Shown piece after piece: positions 11,001-20,582 of a stretch of 64,000 bases of DNA. Position numbers and translations under genes: made by a program. The stretch is from Pseudoips prasinana (taxonomy: Eukaryota > Arthropoda > Insecta > Lepidoptera > Nolidae). How positions within the stretch are numbered: position 1 is the stretch's first letter; each line of letters opens with the position of its first letter. Under the pieces are notes generated by a model. The model saw only the letters and a program-made list of their open reading frames with translations, was not told the DNA's origin and made no database searches. The stretch covers positions 7,079,201-7,143,200 of the forward strand of contig OX621257.1 in assembly GCA_951640165.1 (NCBI GenBank), in the 5' to 3' direction.

Positions 11001-14000
11001 CTCTTACTAATATTCATGCAAAATTTGTAGTAAATCCATGCAGTACTTTTTGAGTTTAGCCAGGTCATACATACAGACAAAAATTCTAAAAACTATATTT
11101 TTGGTTTCGATATCCATTGTAGATCACGCCCCAAGTATCTTTTAAAAAAAATATTCAATGTACAGTTTTGACATTCCTACAATTTTATGATATGTATAGA
11201 TTTAGTTGTTAAAAATGTAATAACTTACCTTTTTTGTCCTGGTCATGATGTCTGTTTACCAAACACATGAGGTGTTCCTGGCAATGTGGAGCCTTTTGCG
11301 AATGCTGGTATGCTCTGTACACCCTGAGCACTGGCTCGATCACCTCGAGGTTCAGGGTATCGGTTAGCCGGTCAACGAGTGCATGGTGGTCGCCACGGGT
11401 AGATATGGTCTTGGTTTTGCTTTCCGCCAACTTAAGAGTTTGCTGTGAAGAGGTTAATGTTTTGTTAGATATCACATAATGCAATCAATATTGCACCAAA
11501 GTCACCGACATAGCTCGAAGAATTGCTGAATGAAGTGGCAGTGGGCGGGGCACATAGCTCTTAAACCCGACGGCCGTTGGGGCAGAAAGGTTCTCAAGTG
11601 CCACCACGAACCGGAAGACGCAGTGTGAGCAAGCCTCCTACAAGACGGACCGATGATCTTATGCAGGTCGCTGGAAACCGCTGGCTGCGAATAGAGCAAG
11701 ACCGACAATTGTGGAGATCTTTGGGGGAGGCCTTGGTCCAGCAGTAGATGTCTTTCGGCTGACATGATGATGATGAATCAATATTGAATGAGATAATTCT
11801 TCAGACTTAGTGCGTCGGAAATAAATTTTCAAATTCAGATATTTATTGCAGACAGGTATATACAGATGAGGTGTTTTTTGGTCACCTTTGCAATTTGAGA
11901 GTATAATATTACGAATTAAGTATAAAATTCTATATTTACGTAATGTATATTTTTTTAATGCACCAATGAACTTATCACCCATCAATAATCAAATGATTTT
12001 CAATACTAATATACTGCTTCCACATCATCATTGGCTCTGGTCGTAATTGAGACACATATTGTCGCCATAGAATTAGTAAAGTTATACGATCCAGTTGTTG
12101 AATACATCTACTTATTTTCACTCAAATACAATTAAGTAACACTAGAAGTTTTCAACAAAGGGGTCTCAATAATTGCATTAGTAACTTTAGCAGCTGTTAA
12201 AATTTACCTTGACGTACTCCACAGCAGGCACAACATATTCTTCTACATCGGTGTCCATATTCATGTTTTTCTTGAGAACATAATTCAGAAGCGTGGTGAT
12301 GGACTTCTCTGGTTTCTGCATATTGATGTGGGTGTACTTCGGAAAACCTTGGGAATCGAGGAATGTGTTGACGATGTATTGTCCGGAGAGCAGGTATCTG
12401 GAATGAGAATGGTTTTATATGGAAACTGATAGCAACATGTTCCAATATGATACATTTACTACAGTAATTACGTACTGTTAAAAAAATTAAAACTGACTTT
12501 GACTTTTCTTGGAGACGATCGAGTGGAATATATTTTATATCGGACCCTTCCTAAAGCTTTCCTTATCAATTAAAAAAGGAATTAAGTATCAAAATTCGCT
12601 GGCAAATAAGAAATTGCGTAACATATATAGAAAGAAAACATGTGGGGGCAGTCTTTGGGGGCTGGCGATACGAGTGTAACTATTACACATATATACTTTT
12701 TTTTTAAACTATATCGGAAAAGAAAGATGGACAGAAATGACTGCGGAGTTGCATTTTTCTTATGCGTTTTGCTGTGGTTTTATTCCATTTTTTATAATTT
12801 TGTATTTTGTAATGGGACCTAAAAAAATTATTCGAAGTTCAAAATCTAGTTTTACTCGCAAAAGTAGGTTTTATTCCTTGTATTTTATAACTGTGCTAGC
12901 TTTTACTTAGTGATTTGCTGTTATTATATACGCTATTGCACGGACAGGACCGTCATCCAGTATACCAACATTGTTATGTATTTATTAGAAACAATGAGAT
13001 TTTGAGTAGTTGTTGTAGTTGCGGTATGCAAGGTTACTTCGGTGCTTTCCATTAGACTAATACTATACCGCTTTATTTATTTATTTGTACAGCTGCTGTG
13101 TGAATTAAGGAACGATATAATTCATAATACTCATGGATATAATTCGAACTAGGTAACACTTTATATACAGTACTTCACTCTTAGACAAGTGTATTTTGTC
13201 ATTAATGTTAACACTTTTTCCGTATGACGACGTCTACAAAAAGAATCTGGCCACCTGATAAAACAACGTCTCTATAGTATAATCTTTTCGACAAAAGATG
13301 TCATTCATATTCCTAGTAATAAATATGTCTTAACAGTTGATGAGTTATTTAATTTCCACGTGGAAAATAAACATGGGGATATAGTGATTAATGAACTGTT
13401 TAATTTGACAACAATAAGCATTGGAAAGCATGACGAATCTTATTATTATGAATTCGGCAGACAGAGAGCCAACTGAGTAAAGTTTCTCAAGGATTATTGA
13501 CTATTTGGGGCCGTGTCCCAAATAACCAAAGTATCTATCTTTTACTAGAGGCATCGTGAAAAATACTTCATTCTTACATATTGATAATGAACTTATGAAA
13601 AAGGAAATCAGAAATCATTAATTCGCTTAGAATATAGGTTACATAACCAGATATACAAGTCAGTAACAGATATAATAGTCATATAACATAGCTTTTCACA
13701 TTGCGTACAATTTCGATCCAAGTAGAGTTGCAGTAAAAAATTCTTATGTGATAAGATGTCGCCAGATCATGATAAGTAATTATGAATTCATAATTTCTTC
13801 ATAATAAAATTGTAATAATGGTCGTCCAACAAAACCGATCCACCAATCATATGAGTTAAATAATCACACTCTCAAGATGAACAGCAGAAACGTTACAAAC
13901 ATTTTACTTAATTTAGATCTTAATTACTTCAACTTTGTGAGGGACTGGGGCTTTATTTTTAAGTTTCTAGCATAGCCTGTTTAAAAAAGTCATAAGTGGA

Positions 14001-16043
14001 CGAAGATGCCTGATTTCAGGCTGTTCTCATTGGCAGAAAAGGAAGTCATAAAGATTAGTTTTAAGTCACTAAGCCATTTGGTTAAGTTGATTGCCTTTCT
14101 AAAAGATCTCTTCAATGGTAACTTTAGTGAATAAATGGGATAAAATAAGCAAAAGCCTTAACACATATGACTTCCTTTTCTACCAATGAGAACAGTGAAG
14201 TAAATATTTACCTGCTGTAAACTTCAGGTTTGGCAATATGCACAACCATGTCTGTCAGGTACTTCGCAGCGGCCTTGATCCAATGTCTCCTGAACGAATG
14301 ATTTTCAAAGTTCTTGAACATTGTGTCGAAACTCAGCTTGCCATCAGGTCCTGTAAACGCCTTGAAAACTTTCTTCAGCCCTGCTTTTTCCCAGATAACC
14401 TTTCCCAAATCCGAATTGATAAAAATATCCCAATATAAATGAGCCTTTTCAATATAAGGTGGGAGGAAAGATGCGTGGTCTTTATGATCACCGGCTCTCT
14501 TCTGAGCCTCTGTATCCGATAATGAACTTAAAGCATTCATTACCAAAGGCAAAATTCCTCCAGCATTTTTATTACCGAGGAAGCCTGAAGCTAAACTCAA
14601 TATACTGTCTAAGTTTAAGTCATTGGACTCGGTGGACCGTTTTTGGCGTTCAACGGGTTTGGGTGCCTCTGTAGGGGCCATTTGCTGGGCGAACATCGAG
14701 ACCATGGACCCTATTAGAGCAGGATCTATTTTACCATCTTGACCTCCTAGTAAGCTGCCAAGACCTGGAAATAAAAAAAACTGAGAAATTAAGAAATAAT
14801 ATAGGTACACGTGTTAAAAGAGTGTTGTTAATTTCATAATAATCTGCTAGTTTGATGTTGATCTGATTGGTTGTCTGCCATTCATATAACTAAGTTCGCC
14901 GTCAAGCGTTTCGTTTATGCCGTCGTGTGGATGTATGGCCAGTGAACATATTTGAGTGTTTGACCTTGCTTACATCACAAAACAAGGGGGTTAAATTTGA
15001 TATGGAAACAAACTCATCCGAGAGCCCAGTGAGATTAAATGCATGGCCTTTCTCTTTTCTCATCAGTACTGACTTACGACCCCAGGACAGCCAAGGTATC
15101 TACTGTTAGAGACAAATACGGCACTAAGATATTTGGGCGCTCTGCACCGTAAACAACTTGATGGATTTTAGTCAAAGTCGTCATAAACTTAGTTGCTTGC
15201 GCAAATTAAACAAAACCCTAGTTATGAAAATTCAGCAAGTTCTTAAGGCTACAGATAGTCCTAAAGTACCCAGTGGTGGTGCACCGTATATCTCCTATGT
15301 ATACACTGTACTGCCTGATCAAATTTACGATTCTCTCTAAACAACTTTAAGGTCTTTCGAGTAGCATTATCTCAACTAACATACGTCTTCTGCACGATAA
15401 TAGACTCCTGATGATAGATTTCCACAATGGCGGGTTTTGTGTTATCCCCATCCATCACCTTCTTGCCATTCTCGCAAGATCAAATGCTCACCTTGTGAGG
15501 GGCCTGCTCACGTTGGATCTTGCGATTCGTGTTCGCCATTTTTTTTTAATAAAAATTACAACGCCCGCACCAGTAAATCTAATCCCTGTGTCACTGGGTA
15601 CTTTACAAACATATAATAGACGAATAGACACAGATTACACCGCGACTCAGAACAACTATTTAAGGATCACACAAATAGTTGTCGGGCGCGGGACACGAAC
15701 CTCCGAATGAATGATTTAATTTTTAATAATTTCATATTTTTAATAAAACTAAATTATAATACGGGAATTCCTTTAACGTATTACCTGCTATCATATCACC
15801 TGCATTTCCACCGCCATTTTGTCCCAACATAGCTCCCAAATGCTTAGCATTATCTCCTTGCATCAAGTTGCCTACAATGTTTCCTATTGCTGCGAGTCCT
15901 TGCATGTTTCCTCCACTCCCTCCATCTCCCATATTCTGCAGGAATGATGACGCAAGGTCCATGAAGGGATTGTCTTCATCTGTTCTGACGTGTGGCAGGA
16001 TTAGGAGGCAGGAAATTGCTAGAAGTACCGTGCAGCGCGCCAT
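7988..16043 (-). CDS. Uncharacterised secreted protein, six coding exons, 474 residues
   Basis: I do not recognise the family. Joining 16043-15785, 14764-14212, 12397-12208, 11442-11229, 9650-9523 and 8068-7988 gives one frame with agreeing phases and GT..AG borders. The start is the first ATG and gives a signal peptide (hydrophobic residues 6-17; mature start near 22). Residues 39-95 are rich in Gly, Asn, Met and Leu. RQKR at 126-129 before Ser is a proprotein-convertase site, so the N-terminal part may be released. Residues 180-350 look helical and amphipathic. Four cysteines near the end (388, 394, 447, 455) could form two disulfides. The CX5C...CX7C spacing is loosely like insect DM4/DM12 proteins, but that is a guess. 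An acceptor (TTATTCCAG) one base before the ATG implies a non-coding first exon upstream. Confidence 0.85.
8088..8492. mobile_element. Inverted-arm DNA element in intron 5, with nested P2
   Basis: ATATATCGTCGTTGCAAATT near 8094 is matched by its complement near 8468, as arms of a DNA element of about 400 bp. A P2 MITE (8273-8404) sits inside it. The element begins about 20 bases upstream of exon 6 in the minus-strand transcript. Confidence 0.5.
8273..8404. mobile_element. P2 palindromic MITE
   Basis: The ends CAGATGCCAGCACATC and GATGTGCTGGCGTCTG are flanked by TA on both sides. Each arm runs on through TACCCCAATCTGTCAAATTT. This is one of ten P2 loci in the window. Confidence 0.85.
8627..8704. 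mobile_element. P2 MITE, half copy
   Basis: Only the central part and the right arm remain (CACTTTCAATTGGCGAAATT, then GACAGATTGGGGTAGC), ending at GATGTGCTAC without the terminal CAGAC. Confidence 0.75.
8813..8995 (+). repeat. Dispersed repeat of unknown class
   Basis: GGGGAGTAAGCT, AAAGTGTGATTGG, GGAAGTTGAGAAGGAGATA and GGGGCAAAAGAGAGGTGCG recur in the same order at 19740-19925. No ends or coding potential could be defined. Confidence 0.6.
9345..9480. repeat. Unclassified repeat, second copy of the 4241 type
   Basis: ATGTCGGACTCGCACCGACT, GCGTCTGATGGGAGAAGACC and AACGCGGGTATGCTGCTCC match the intron-3 repeat of Arl3. It ends about 40 bases past exon 5 of the minus gene, inside intron 5. 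Confidence 0.5.
9523..9650 (-). CDS. Secreted-protein gene, coding exon 5 (residues 406-448)
   Basis: The acceptor TTTCCAG is followed by GT CTC CCT, completing Gly406 from the phase-1 G of exon 4. The exon ends at NCD with donor GTAAGT, phase 0. It carries cysteine 447. Confidence 0.82.
9803..9996 (-). mobile_element. HLE (LEP1-type Helitron-like) copy
   Basis: Reads CACTAATATCATAAAGGCG, then ACTTCACGTCTAAACGGC, ACACATAGGCTATAATTC and AAAACCGCGGGGCACAGCTA. This is the reverse of the CTAGCTGTGCCCCGCGG end seen elsewhere. Confidence 0.75.
10070..10260 (+). repeat. SINE-A, 5' part, interrupted by HLE
   Basis: GGCGATCCGGTTGGAGTGG opens a tRNA-like head with B-box-like GAGTTGGATGCCC. A second ATTTGTATGCATGGACATGT follows. 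The element is cut at 10260 and resumes after 10585. Confidence 0.65.
10261..10585 (+). mobile_element. HLE variant (proto-LEP1 type), inserted in SINE-A
   Basis: Starts CTAGCTGTCCCGCGACTTCG, continues with CATTTCAGAGATAAGCCGG, an ACAG run, TTTTGGTGTATGTACCG and CAGACACTCCAATTTTATTT. It matches 46700-47025 (reverse) and 57958-58281. Flanking SINE sequence continues on both sides without an obvious target duplication, as expected for Helitrons. Confidence 0.7.
10586..10745 (+). repeat. SINE-A, 3' part
   Basis: GTCTGTAAGTCTGGGTGTAA, TATCTGGTTGCCATAGTAC and GGGATCAGATGGCCGTGT complete the interrupted SINE, with its ATTATT tail near 10740. Confidence 0.7.
10892..11205 (+). mobile_element. HLE copy (long variant)
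   Basis: Starts CTAGCTGTGCCCCGCGG, continues with CAGTTCCTCCCCCGTAGG, TAAATCCATGCAGTACTTTT and CACGCCCCAAGTATC, and ends near TTATGATATGTATAGAT. Parallel copies are at 19044 and 28380. It ends about 24 bases past exon 4 of the minus gene, in intron 4. Confidence 0.75.
11229..11442 (-). CDS. Secreted-protein gene, coding exon 4 (residues 335-405 plus first base of codon 406)
   Basis: The acceptor CTTCACAG opens QTLKLAESKTKTIS and the donor GTAAGT follows AAA AAA G (phase 1). It carries cysteines 388 and 394 in HCQEHLMCLVN. Confidence 0.85.
11495..11775 (+). mobile_element. RTE-like LINE, 5'-truncated 3' end
   Basis: Reads as the reverse-transcriptase C terminus (DIARRIAE-like start, QWAGH, GRWGR, RRSVSKPPTR) with frameshifts, then CCAGCAGTAGATGTCTTTCG and GATGATGATG. 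Close relative of 58671-59062. It lies in intron 3, antisense to the host gene. Confidence 0.75.
12208..12397 (-). CDS. Secreted-protein gene, coding exon 3 (residues 271-334)
   Basis: The acceptor TCATTCCAG is followed by A TAC CTG, completing Arg271 from the phase-2 AG of exon 2. It ends AVEYVK with donor GTAAAT, phase 0. No cysteine. Confidence 0.85.
12398..14020. other. Intron 2 of the minus gene, mostly unique AT-rich sequence
   Basis: About 1.6 kb of intron without recognised repeats. A plus-strand open frame without ATG (13228-13476) is listed separately. Nothing else could be supported. Confidence 0.5.
13228..13476 (+). pseudogene. ATG-less 82-codon open frame, possible decayed coding fragment
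   Basis: Between two stops the frame reads 82 codons of protein-like composition, including DVIHIPSNKYVLTVDELF and GKHDESYYYEFGRQ. No ATG starts it and no good acceptor precedes it. A neighbouring frame begins MTTSTKRIWPPDKTTSL just upstream and overlaps the start, which would fit one frameshift. I do not recognise the protein. It may be a fragment of an old mobile element or simply chance. Confidence 0.3.
14021..14195. mobile_element. MITE with 30-bp terminal inverted repeats beside an exon
   Basis: CTGTTCTCATTGGCAGAAAA at the left is matched by its complement (one mismatch over 30 bases) at the right end. The element begins 17 bases into intron 2 of the minus gene, next to the exon-2 donor. 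Confidence 0.7.
14212..14764 (-). CDS. Secreted-protein gene, coding exon 2 (residues 87-270)
   Basis: The acceptor TTATTTCCAG opens GLGSLLGGQDGK and the donor GTAAAT follows AG (phase 2). It holds the RQKR site (126-129), a second dibasic KR (175-176) and the amphipathic region FLPPYIEKAHLYWDIF. It is the largest exon. Confidence 0.88.
14765..15540. other. Intron 1 of the minus gene, unique part
   Basis: No mobile element could be assigned between 14765 and 15400. Around 15400-15540 a weak resemblance to the CCACAATGGCGG part of the ATG-tail family is seen. Short plus-strand frames here have no support. Confidence 0.4.
15545..15705 (-). repeat. SINE-B, reverse copy
   Basis: ACAACGCCCGCACCAGTAAA, ACTTTACAAACATATAATAG and CAAATAGTTGTCGGGCGCGG are the tail and body of SINE-B in reverse. 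The tRNA-like head is missing beyond the B-box region. It lies in intron 1. Confidence 0.75.
15785..16043 (-). CDS. Secreted-protein gene, coding exon 1 with signal peptide (residues 1-86 plus first base of codon 87)
   Basis: Starts MARCTVLLAISCLLILPHVR, a typical signal peptide, followed by the acidic TDEDN and Gly/Asn/Met-rich sequence. The donor GTAATA follows GCA G. The base before the ATG is preceded by the acceptor TTATTCCAG, so this is not the first exon of the mRNA. Confidence 0.88.
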
Positions 16044-16229
16044 TCTGGAATAAAATATGATGATCTATTAAAACATTGATGGTAATTTCAGTCTTTTAGG
16101 GTCAAAACGGAACACTTATAGAAACACTCGCGTTCGTTTGCCTGCCCTAGTCTATTTTTTATCGGGACTAGTCCCTCCCTCTTACCCAGCACTGCAACTC
16201 CTGTAAGCCAGGATCAACAGATTATATTT

Positions 16230-16550
16230 AATTATATAGATTTTGATGTATATTTTTAATGCATTTTTATAGGTATAATAACTAGCTTTAAATTGTATAA
16301 ATTATTACAGCTCCTCCCCCGTAGGTGATAGCGTGATAATATGTGCAAAGTGCAAAATTTGAAGTAAATCCATGCAGTACTTTTTGAGTTTAGCCCGGAC
16401 ATACATACAGACAAACAGATTAACAGACAAAAATTCTAAAAACTATATTTTTAACTTCGATATTAATTATAGATCACGCCCCAAGTATCCTTTAAAAAAA
16501 ATATTCACTGTACAGTTTTGGCTTTCCTAAGATTTTATTATATGTATAGA
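16230..16550 (+). mobile_element. HLE copy, 5' end lost
   Basis: Contains CAGCTCCTCCCCCGTAGG, TAAATCCATGCAGTACTTTT and CACGCCCCAAGTATC, as at 10892 and 19044, but lacks the CTAGCTGTGCCCC end. Confidence 0.7.
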
Positions 16551-16633
16551 AGATATATGTTTTGCCCATTGTGTCTGTTATATCTCAATCTCGCAGTCGT
16601 AATAAATTGATTCTTAATTAAAGTCGGTGATGT

Positions 16634-16639
16634 ACTTAC
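16634..16639 (-). other. Candidate splice donor of a non-coding first exon
   Basis: On the minus strand GCAT is followed by GTAAGTAC. Pairing it with the acceptor before the ATG at 16043 would make a 0.6-kb first intron. Only the donor match supports this. A comparable donor at about 53340 would imply a 37-kb intron. Confidence 0.25.
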
Positions 16640-16961
16640 ATGCTTTTTTGTTTTGTGTGCAATAAATAATAAGAATAACAAAATTATTTTTAGAGCGTAA
16701 ATTATCAAAATATGCGTGTGTTAGGTCGAATGTTGCCTATTTAAAACGACACAGTAGCAACAGCCAAAACATGGCATGTTAGAATATGTAGCAAAAACAT
16801 CAGGAATTCGTTGAATAATAAAATCATTATATCTAGATATCACGCTATGGATGCGTGTTTGGCGTGTCTCTTTATTGAGAATAATGATAATGATGATGTG
16901 GAAAACACATCTGATACAGATCAGGTGTGTTTTGTTCGGCATAACGGGAAATAGGTATTGA

Positions 16962-17310
16962 TTGGCGTGGTTGGCAAAAACTTGCCTTTCACCAAGCCAG
17001 ATATTTGTGTGCGTGAAAATATCTATCTATCTATACAAGTATGTTTTTCAAAAGTAAAGTAGTATATGTAATATATTAGTTATCTTGGTTCCATAGTACA
17101 GACACCAACACATCCAGCTACCTCAATCTGTCAAATTTCTTTTATAGATTTTCAACTTTAACACATAAGCATAAGGTTCACTTTCATTTGGGGAAATTTG
17201 ACATATTGGGGTAGCTTGATTTGATGGCGTCTGTACCTACAAGCTCTGCTTAGTTAGGGATCAATCAGATGGCCTTGTGTGAATAATGTCCCAGGATATT
17301 ATTATTATAT
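16962..17310 (+). repeat. SINE-A interrupted by P2
   Basis: TTGGCGTGGTTGGCAAAAAC opens the tRNA-like part. The body runs to CCATAGTA at 17098, and the tail (CAAGCTCTGCTTAG, CAGATGGCC) resumes after 17235. The break is at the GTAC of the SINE. Confidence 0.7.
17099..17233. mobile_element. P2 palindromic MITE inside SINE-A
   Basis: CAGACACCAACACATC to GATGGCGTCTG, with TA directly on each side. The host SINE gives an approximate empty site, CATAGTACAAGCTC, apart from four additional bases at the right junction. Confidence 0.8.
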
Positions 17311-17329
17311 TTAAATGGTGCTAATGAAG

Positions 17330-18230
17330 TGCATATAACCTTAAATTCACATAGTTTTAGAAGTACGTTCACGCCCTCTAGAGGTACCTATATTCGATGT
17401 TTCATAGTTATTACTCCGATGGCGTTTACGAGGGTACTGATATCGAGACTTATGGCAATTTACTGCGCACATAACTCAGAATTCTAATGGCAGACTTGGT
17501 AACTTTGTCAATCAACTACACCTAAGTTTTGATAAACTTGTTATCAAAACTTATACTAGCAATATTAGTCAGCAAATGTAGAATTTATAACAATACGAGA
17601 TGCTGCAGCAGTTTTCGTACGTTCATGTGCAGTCATTGTAACATATATTTGTTAATTTACACATTTATTGGTAATTATTTATTATTTACCAGTTTCAGTT
17701 TAATAGAATTCCATTCATTTTTGAACATCTTTAGAGATAAATTTACATTGGGGTCAACACTAGGTCAGACCTGTCTTGTGGACACACTACAGAACGAATT
17801 TAATTTTTATACATACTTTTTTTTATTATTTAATAAAGTACCTGGTATAGTTCTTTATGTGTATTACAATCTAGTCTAGAGACTAATAAGTAATTTTATA
17901 TAAACCTAAACTTCTACATAAACATAATTAATTCTAAGAATGAGTCCACCGACTTTCCTTAGTCATATTCGTTAAGGGGAAGACACTTTGTTCATGTTCA
18001 TGTTCATTACATTATTGCTATCACTAATCACTAAATACACTAATCACTAATCACGACACTAGTTCATAGGGTTTTGTTCTCTTATACATACATAACATAA
18101 TTATTTATACATACATAAAAACAAAATAGTTATTTATAAAAAAATCCTTTTGTAATATTATTTTGTTTTTGTGAATTAATTGTTTTTAATAATTTAATTT
18201 GCATTATATCTGTTGTTAAACATTAACGGT
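17330..18230. other. No recognisable gene or repeat
   Basis: AT-rich sequence without terminal repeats, Pol III boxes or splice-supported frames. A 116-codon open frame at 17529 is leucine/phenylalanine-rich by composition and has no other support. Confidence 0.4.
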
Positions 18231-18234
18231 CTTA

Positions 18235-18640
18235 TCTTTCGTGAAAATGCTTTCTGAGGGAAAGGTTGCGCGTTTGATCCTCTCACAAAACAAATATATG
18301 TGTGCATGAACCTTTCTATTACACTATTTATCTAAAAAAATATATAAGAGTTTCTATCAGACAATGTGTAGTAAAATATAAATTTCAATCATTAAACCTA
18401 AACATAATCTCCTTGACAATAACTTAATACAAGCTAGCTAATTATCACTACTATTATAAAATAAATTGTATAAATGTTTTAACATTCCGTGTACCTAAAT
18501 ATCTGTAATATGCAACTAAAAATAATAACTGTATTACTACAAACATGTTCTGACTATTTACAAGCGCTTTTTTAAAGTCTACGTGAATAAAAACCTTTTT
18601 TATTTTATTTATTTTATTTTACCCATTGTCTAGTAGTATA
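18235..18640 (+). repeat. Degenerate SINE followed by Z-repeat 3' end
   Basis: 18235-18370 resembles SINE-A (GTGTGCATGAACC). From 18395 the Z-repeat runs: TAAACATAATCTCCTTGACA, TACTACAAACATGTTCTGAC, AAGCGCTTTTTTAAAGTC and TACGTGAATAAAAACC, with an ATTTT tail. Confidence 0.6.
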
Positions 18641-18647
18641 CTCGTAC

Positions 18648-18722
18648 TTATAAGCTTTGCTTAGTTTGGAGTAGATGGCTCTGTGTGATGTGTGATATTA
18701 TGTCCCGAATATTTATCATTAT
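18648..18722 (+). repeat. SINE-A tail fragment
   Basis: AAGCTTTGCTTAGTTTGGAG, TAGATGGCTCTGTGTG and ATATTATGTCCC are the 3' end only. Confidence 0.6.
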
Positions 18723-18965
18723 TACGTCGTACGTCCATTGCTGGACAATGACCTCCCCAAAAGATTTCCACAATTGAGTTGTGTCCATCATTTGGAGGGA
18801 TATGCCATAATCGCCACGCTTGGCAGACGCGTCAGCAATCGCAGTATGATGATCATAGCACACAGAGAGACGCTGCTGCCCGTTCTCTGGGGGATATTCC
18901 CTAGGGATGATATTGGGTGGCGATTTTCTATGTCTTCAGCCACCCAGAATTTTTCTAATAAATCA
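18716..18965 (-). repeat. ATG-tail element, reverse copy
   Basis: CGTCCATTGCTGGACAATG, GATTTCCACAATTGAG, GGAGGGATATGCCATAATCG and CACAGAGAGACGCTGCTGCC. Same orientation and order as at 6527. Confidence 0.75.
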
Positions 18966-19043
18966 ATTTGACATAACTTTTATTAAATTATGCAAAACAT
19001 AGGTTTTTCATATTCATAAATATGCAAAATAATATATTTTTTA

Positions 19044-19352
19044 CTAGCTGTGCCCCGCGGTTTTACCCGTGTAAAAATTTATAAATTATCACAGCTCCTC
19101 CCCCGTAGGTGATAGCGTGATAATATGTAGCCTATATGTTGACCCGACCTCTTAGTATTATTCATGCAAAGTTTGAAGTAAATCCATGCAGTACTTTTGG
19201 AGTTTAGCCCGGACATACAAACAGACACACAGACAAAATTCCTAAAAACTAAATTTTTGTTTTCGATATCGATTGTAGATCACGCCCCAAGTATCCTTTT
19301 AAAAAAATATTCAATGTACAGTTTTGACTTTCCTATGATTTTATTATATGTA
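19044..19352 (+). mobile_element. HLE copy (long variant)
   Basis: CTAGCTGTGCCCCGCGG at the left and TTTCCTATGATTTTATTATA at the right. The internal landmarks are in the same order as at 10892 and 28380. Confidence 0.8.
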
Positions 19353-19739
19353 ATAATAAAAGATTTGCTGAAACATATGTGTACATTTGTATAACATTAT
19401 AAAAGTGTAAAAATCCTGTCAATATTTGGCGTACAAATTTTAATTATACAAATTAACTAACGTTATAAGTACAGTTAAATAATTGAATAAAGAATTAATT
19501 AAATATTAAAATACAAAGCAAGATTGAATAAGAATTATATAAGTATATTATACGTAAGAAGGTGTAGATTTAAAATGTTAACCATACGCTCTTCAAATGC
19601 TCTGGAAAGAATTTATTAATGTTGTAATAAGCTTTAACACATTTTTGAAGTAAAACTTGCTTACATACGCGTAAGATAAATTGTAGTAGTATAAGATACC
19701 GAAATAAAGTATTTTTATTTTTATTTATTTATTATACTT

Positions 19740-19925
19740 GGGGAGTAAGCTGGTGAACGCGTAGAGATAGCGTTACGGAAAGTGTGATCGGGCGATGCGA
19801 ATGGAAGTTGAGAGGGAGATATAAGTTAGAGAAGATAAGTAGAAAGAGAGAGTTTCTTTTCATGTATTACTGAAGGGGCAAAAGAGAGGTGCGGGCACAC
19901 ATTTTCTTTTTCTTCTTCTCATAGC
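19740..19925 (+). repeat. Dispersed repeat of unknown class, second copy
   Basis: GGGGAGTAAGCTGGTGAACG, GGAAGTTGAGAGGGAGATAT and GGGGCAAAAGAGAGGTGCGG match 8813-8995. Confidence 0.6.
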
Positions 19926-19928
19926 CTA

Positions 19929-20332
19929 TATACAACATGTAACTTAATTAACGCACACCCTGAAAATAGTTTGTTTAGAATCGTTTACTGAATCGATTTA
20001 TATCATTTTTAATATAGGTAATTTTTTATTCCAACCATAATTAAAACTACGGAAATTATTGTCATATCAACCCTGTAGAGTCAAAACCAAATGACATGGA
20101 CCGTAAGTCAAAGTAATAAGACTTATAGATAGCAGTTTTATTTGTATTTATACAAATTTTCATTCAATACAAAATAAAGAAAAATAAACTTTATTCCAAG
20201 AAACTAATTTAGTAAATAATAATGCATATATAATGTTAAATAAAAAATACAGTGTATGTATTATAATTACAACATAATATTCTAATTGGGGTGTTTGAGG
20301 GTGTGCGTTAATTATGCCCCATGTTGTATATG
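19929..20332. mobile_element. 400-bp MITE, copy 1
   Basis: ACAACATGTAACTTAATTAA with CGCACACCCT at the left is mirrored by AGGGTGTGCGTTAATTA and ATGTTGT at the right. A second copy of equal length, with the same interior (GTCAAAGTAATAAGACTT), is at 36627-37030. TATA lies at both outer edges. Confidence 0.75.
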
Positions 20333-20399
20333 CTTAAACTCTAATATCACTGACGGATTGGTTAGAGCAAATAGCTAGGAACGCCTCTTTTTATGAAGG

Positions 20400-20582
20400 T
20401 ATTTATATATTTCCGTCATGTGGTGTCTGGCCTAGGAAGAATAACAGGGCTACCCCATACTAACCCGTGGGTGTCCTAAAAGAATACTAATGGGATACCT
20501 ACAGCAGGTCGCCGGGCAGTAGTGCCACCTGTACTACTATCACCTAACTGCGGTCGCCAACTCGCATGCCAAGCGCGGTGAA
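20400..20582 (+). repeat. Diverged ATG-tail-like repeat fragment
   Basis: CACCTAACTGCGGTCGCCAA and CATGCCAAGCGCGG resemble the CATACTGCGATCGCCAA core of the ATG-tail family. The upstream part is different. Confidence 0.4.

Noticed and set aside
17529..17879. 116-codon frame, hydrophobic
   Set aside because: AT-driven Phe/Leu/Tyr-rich composition, no start context, no splice sites and no resemblance to known proteins.
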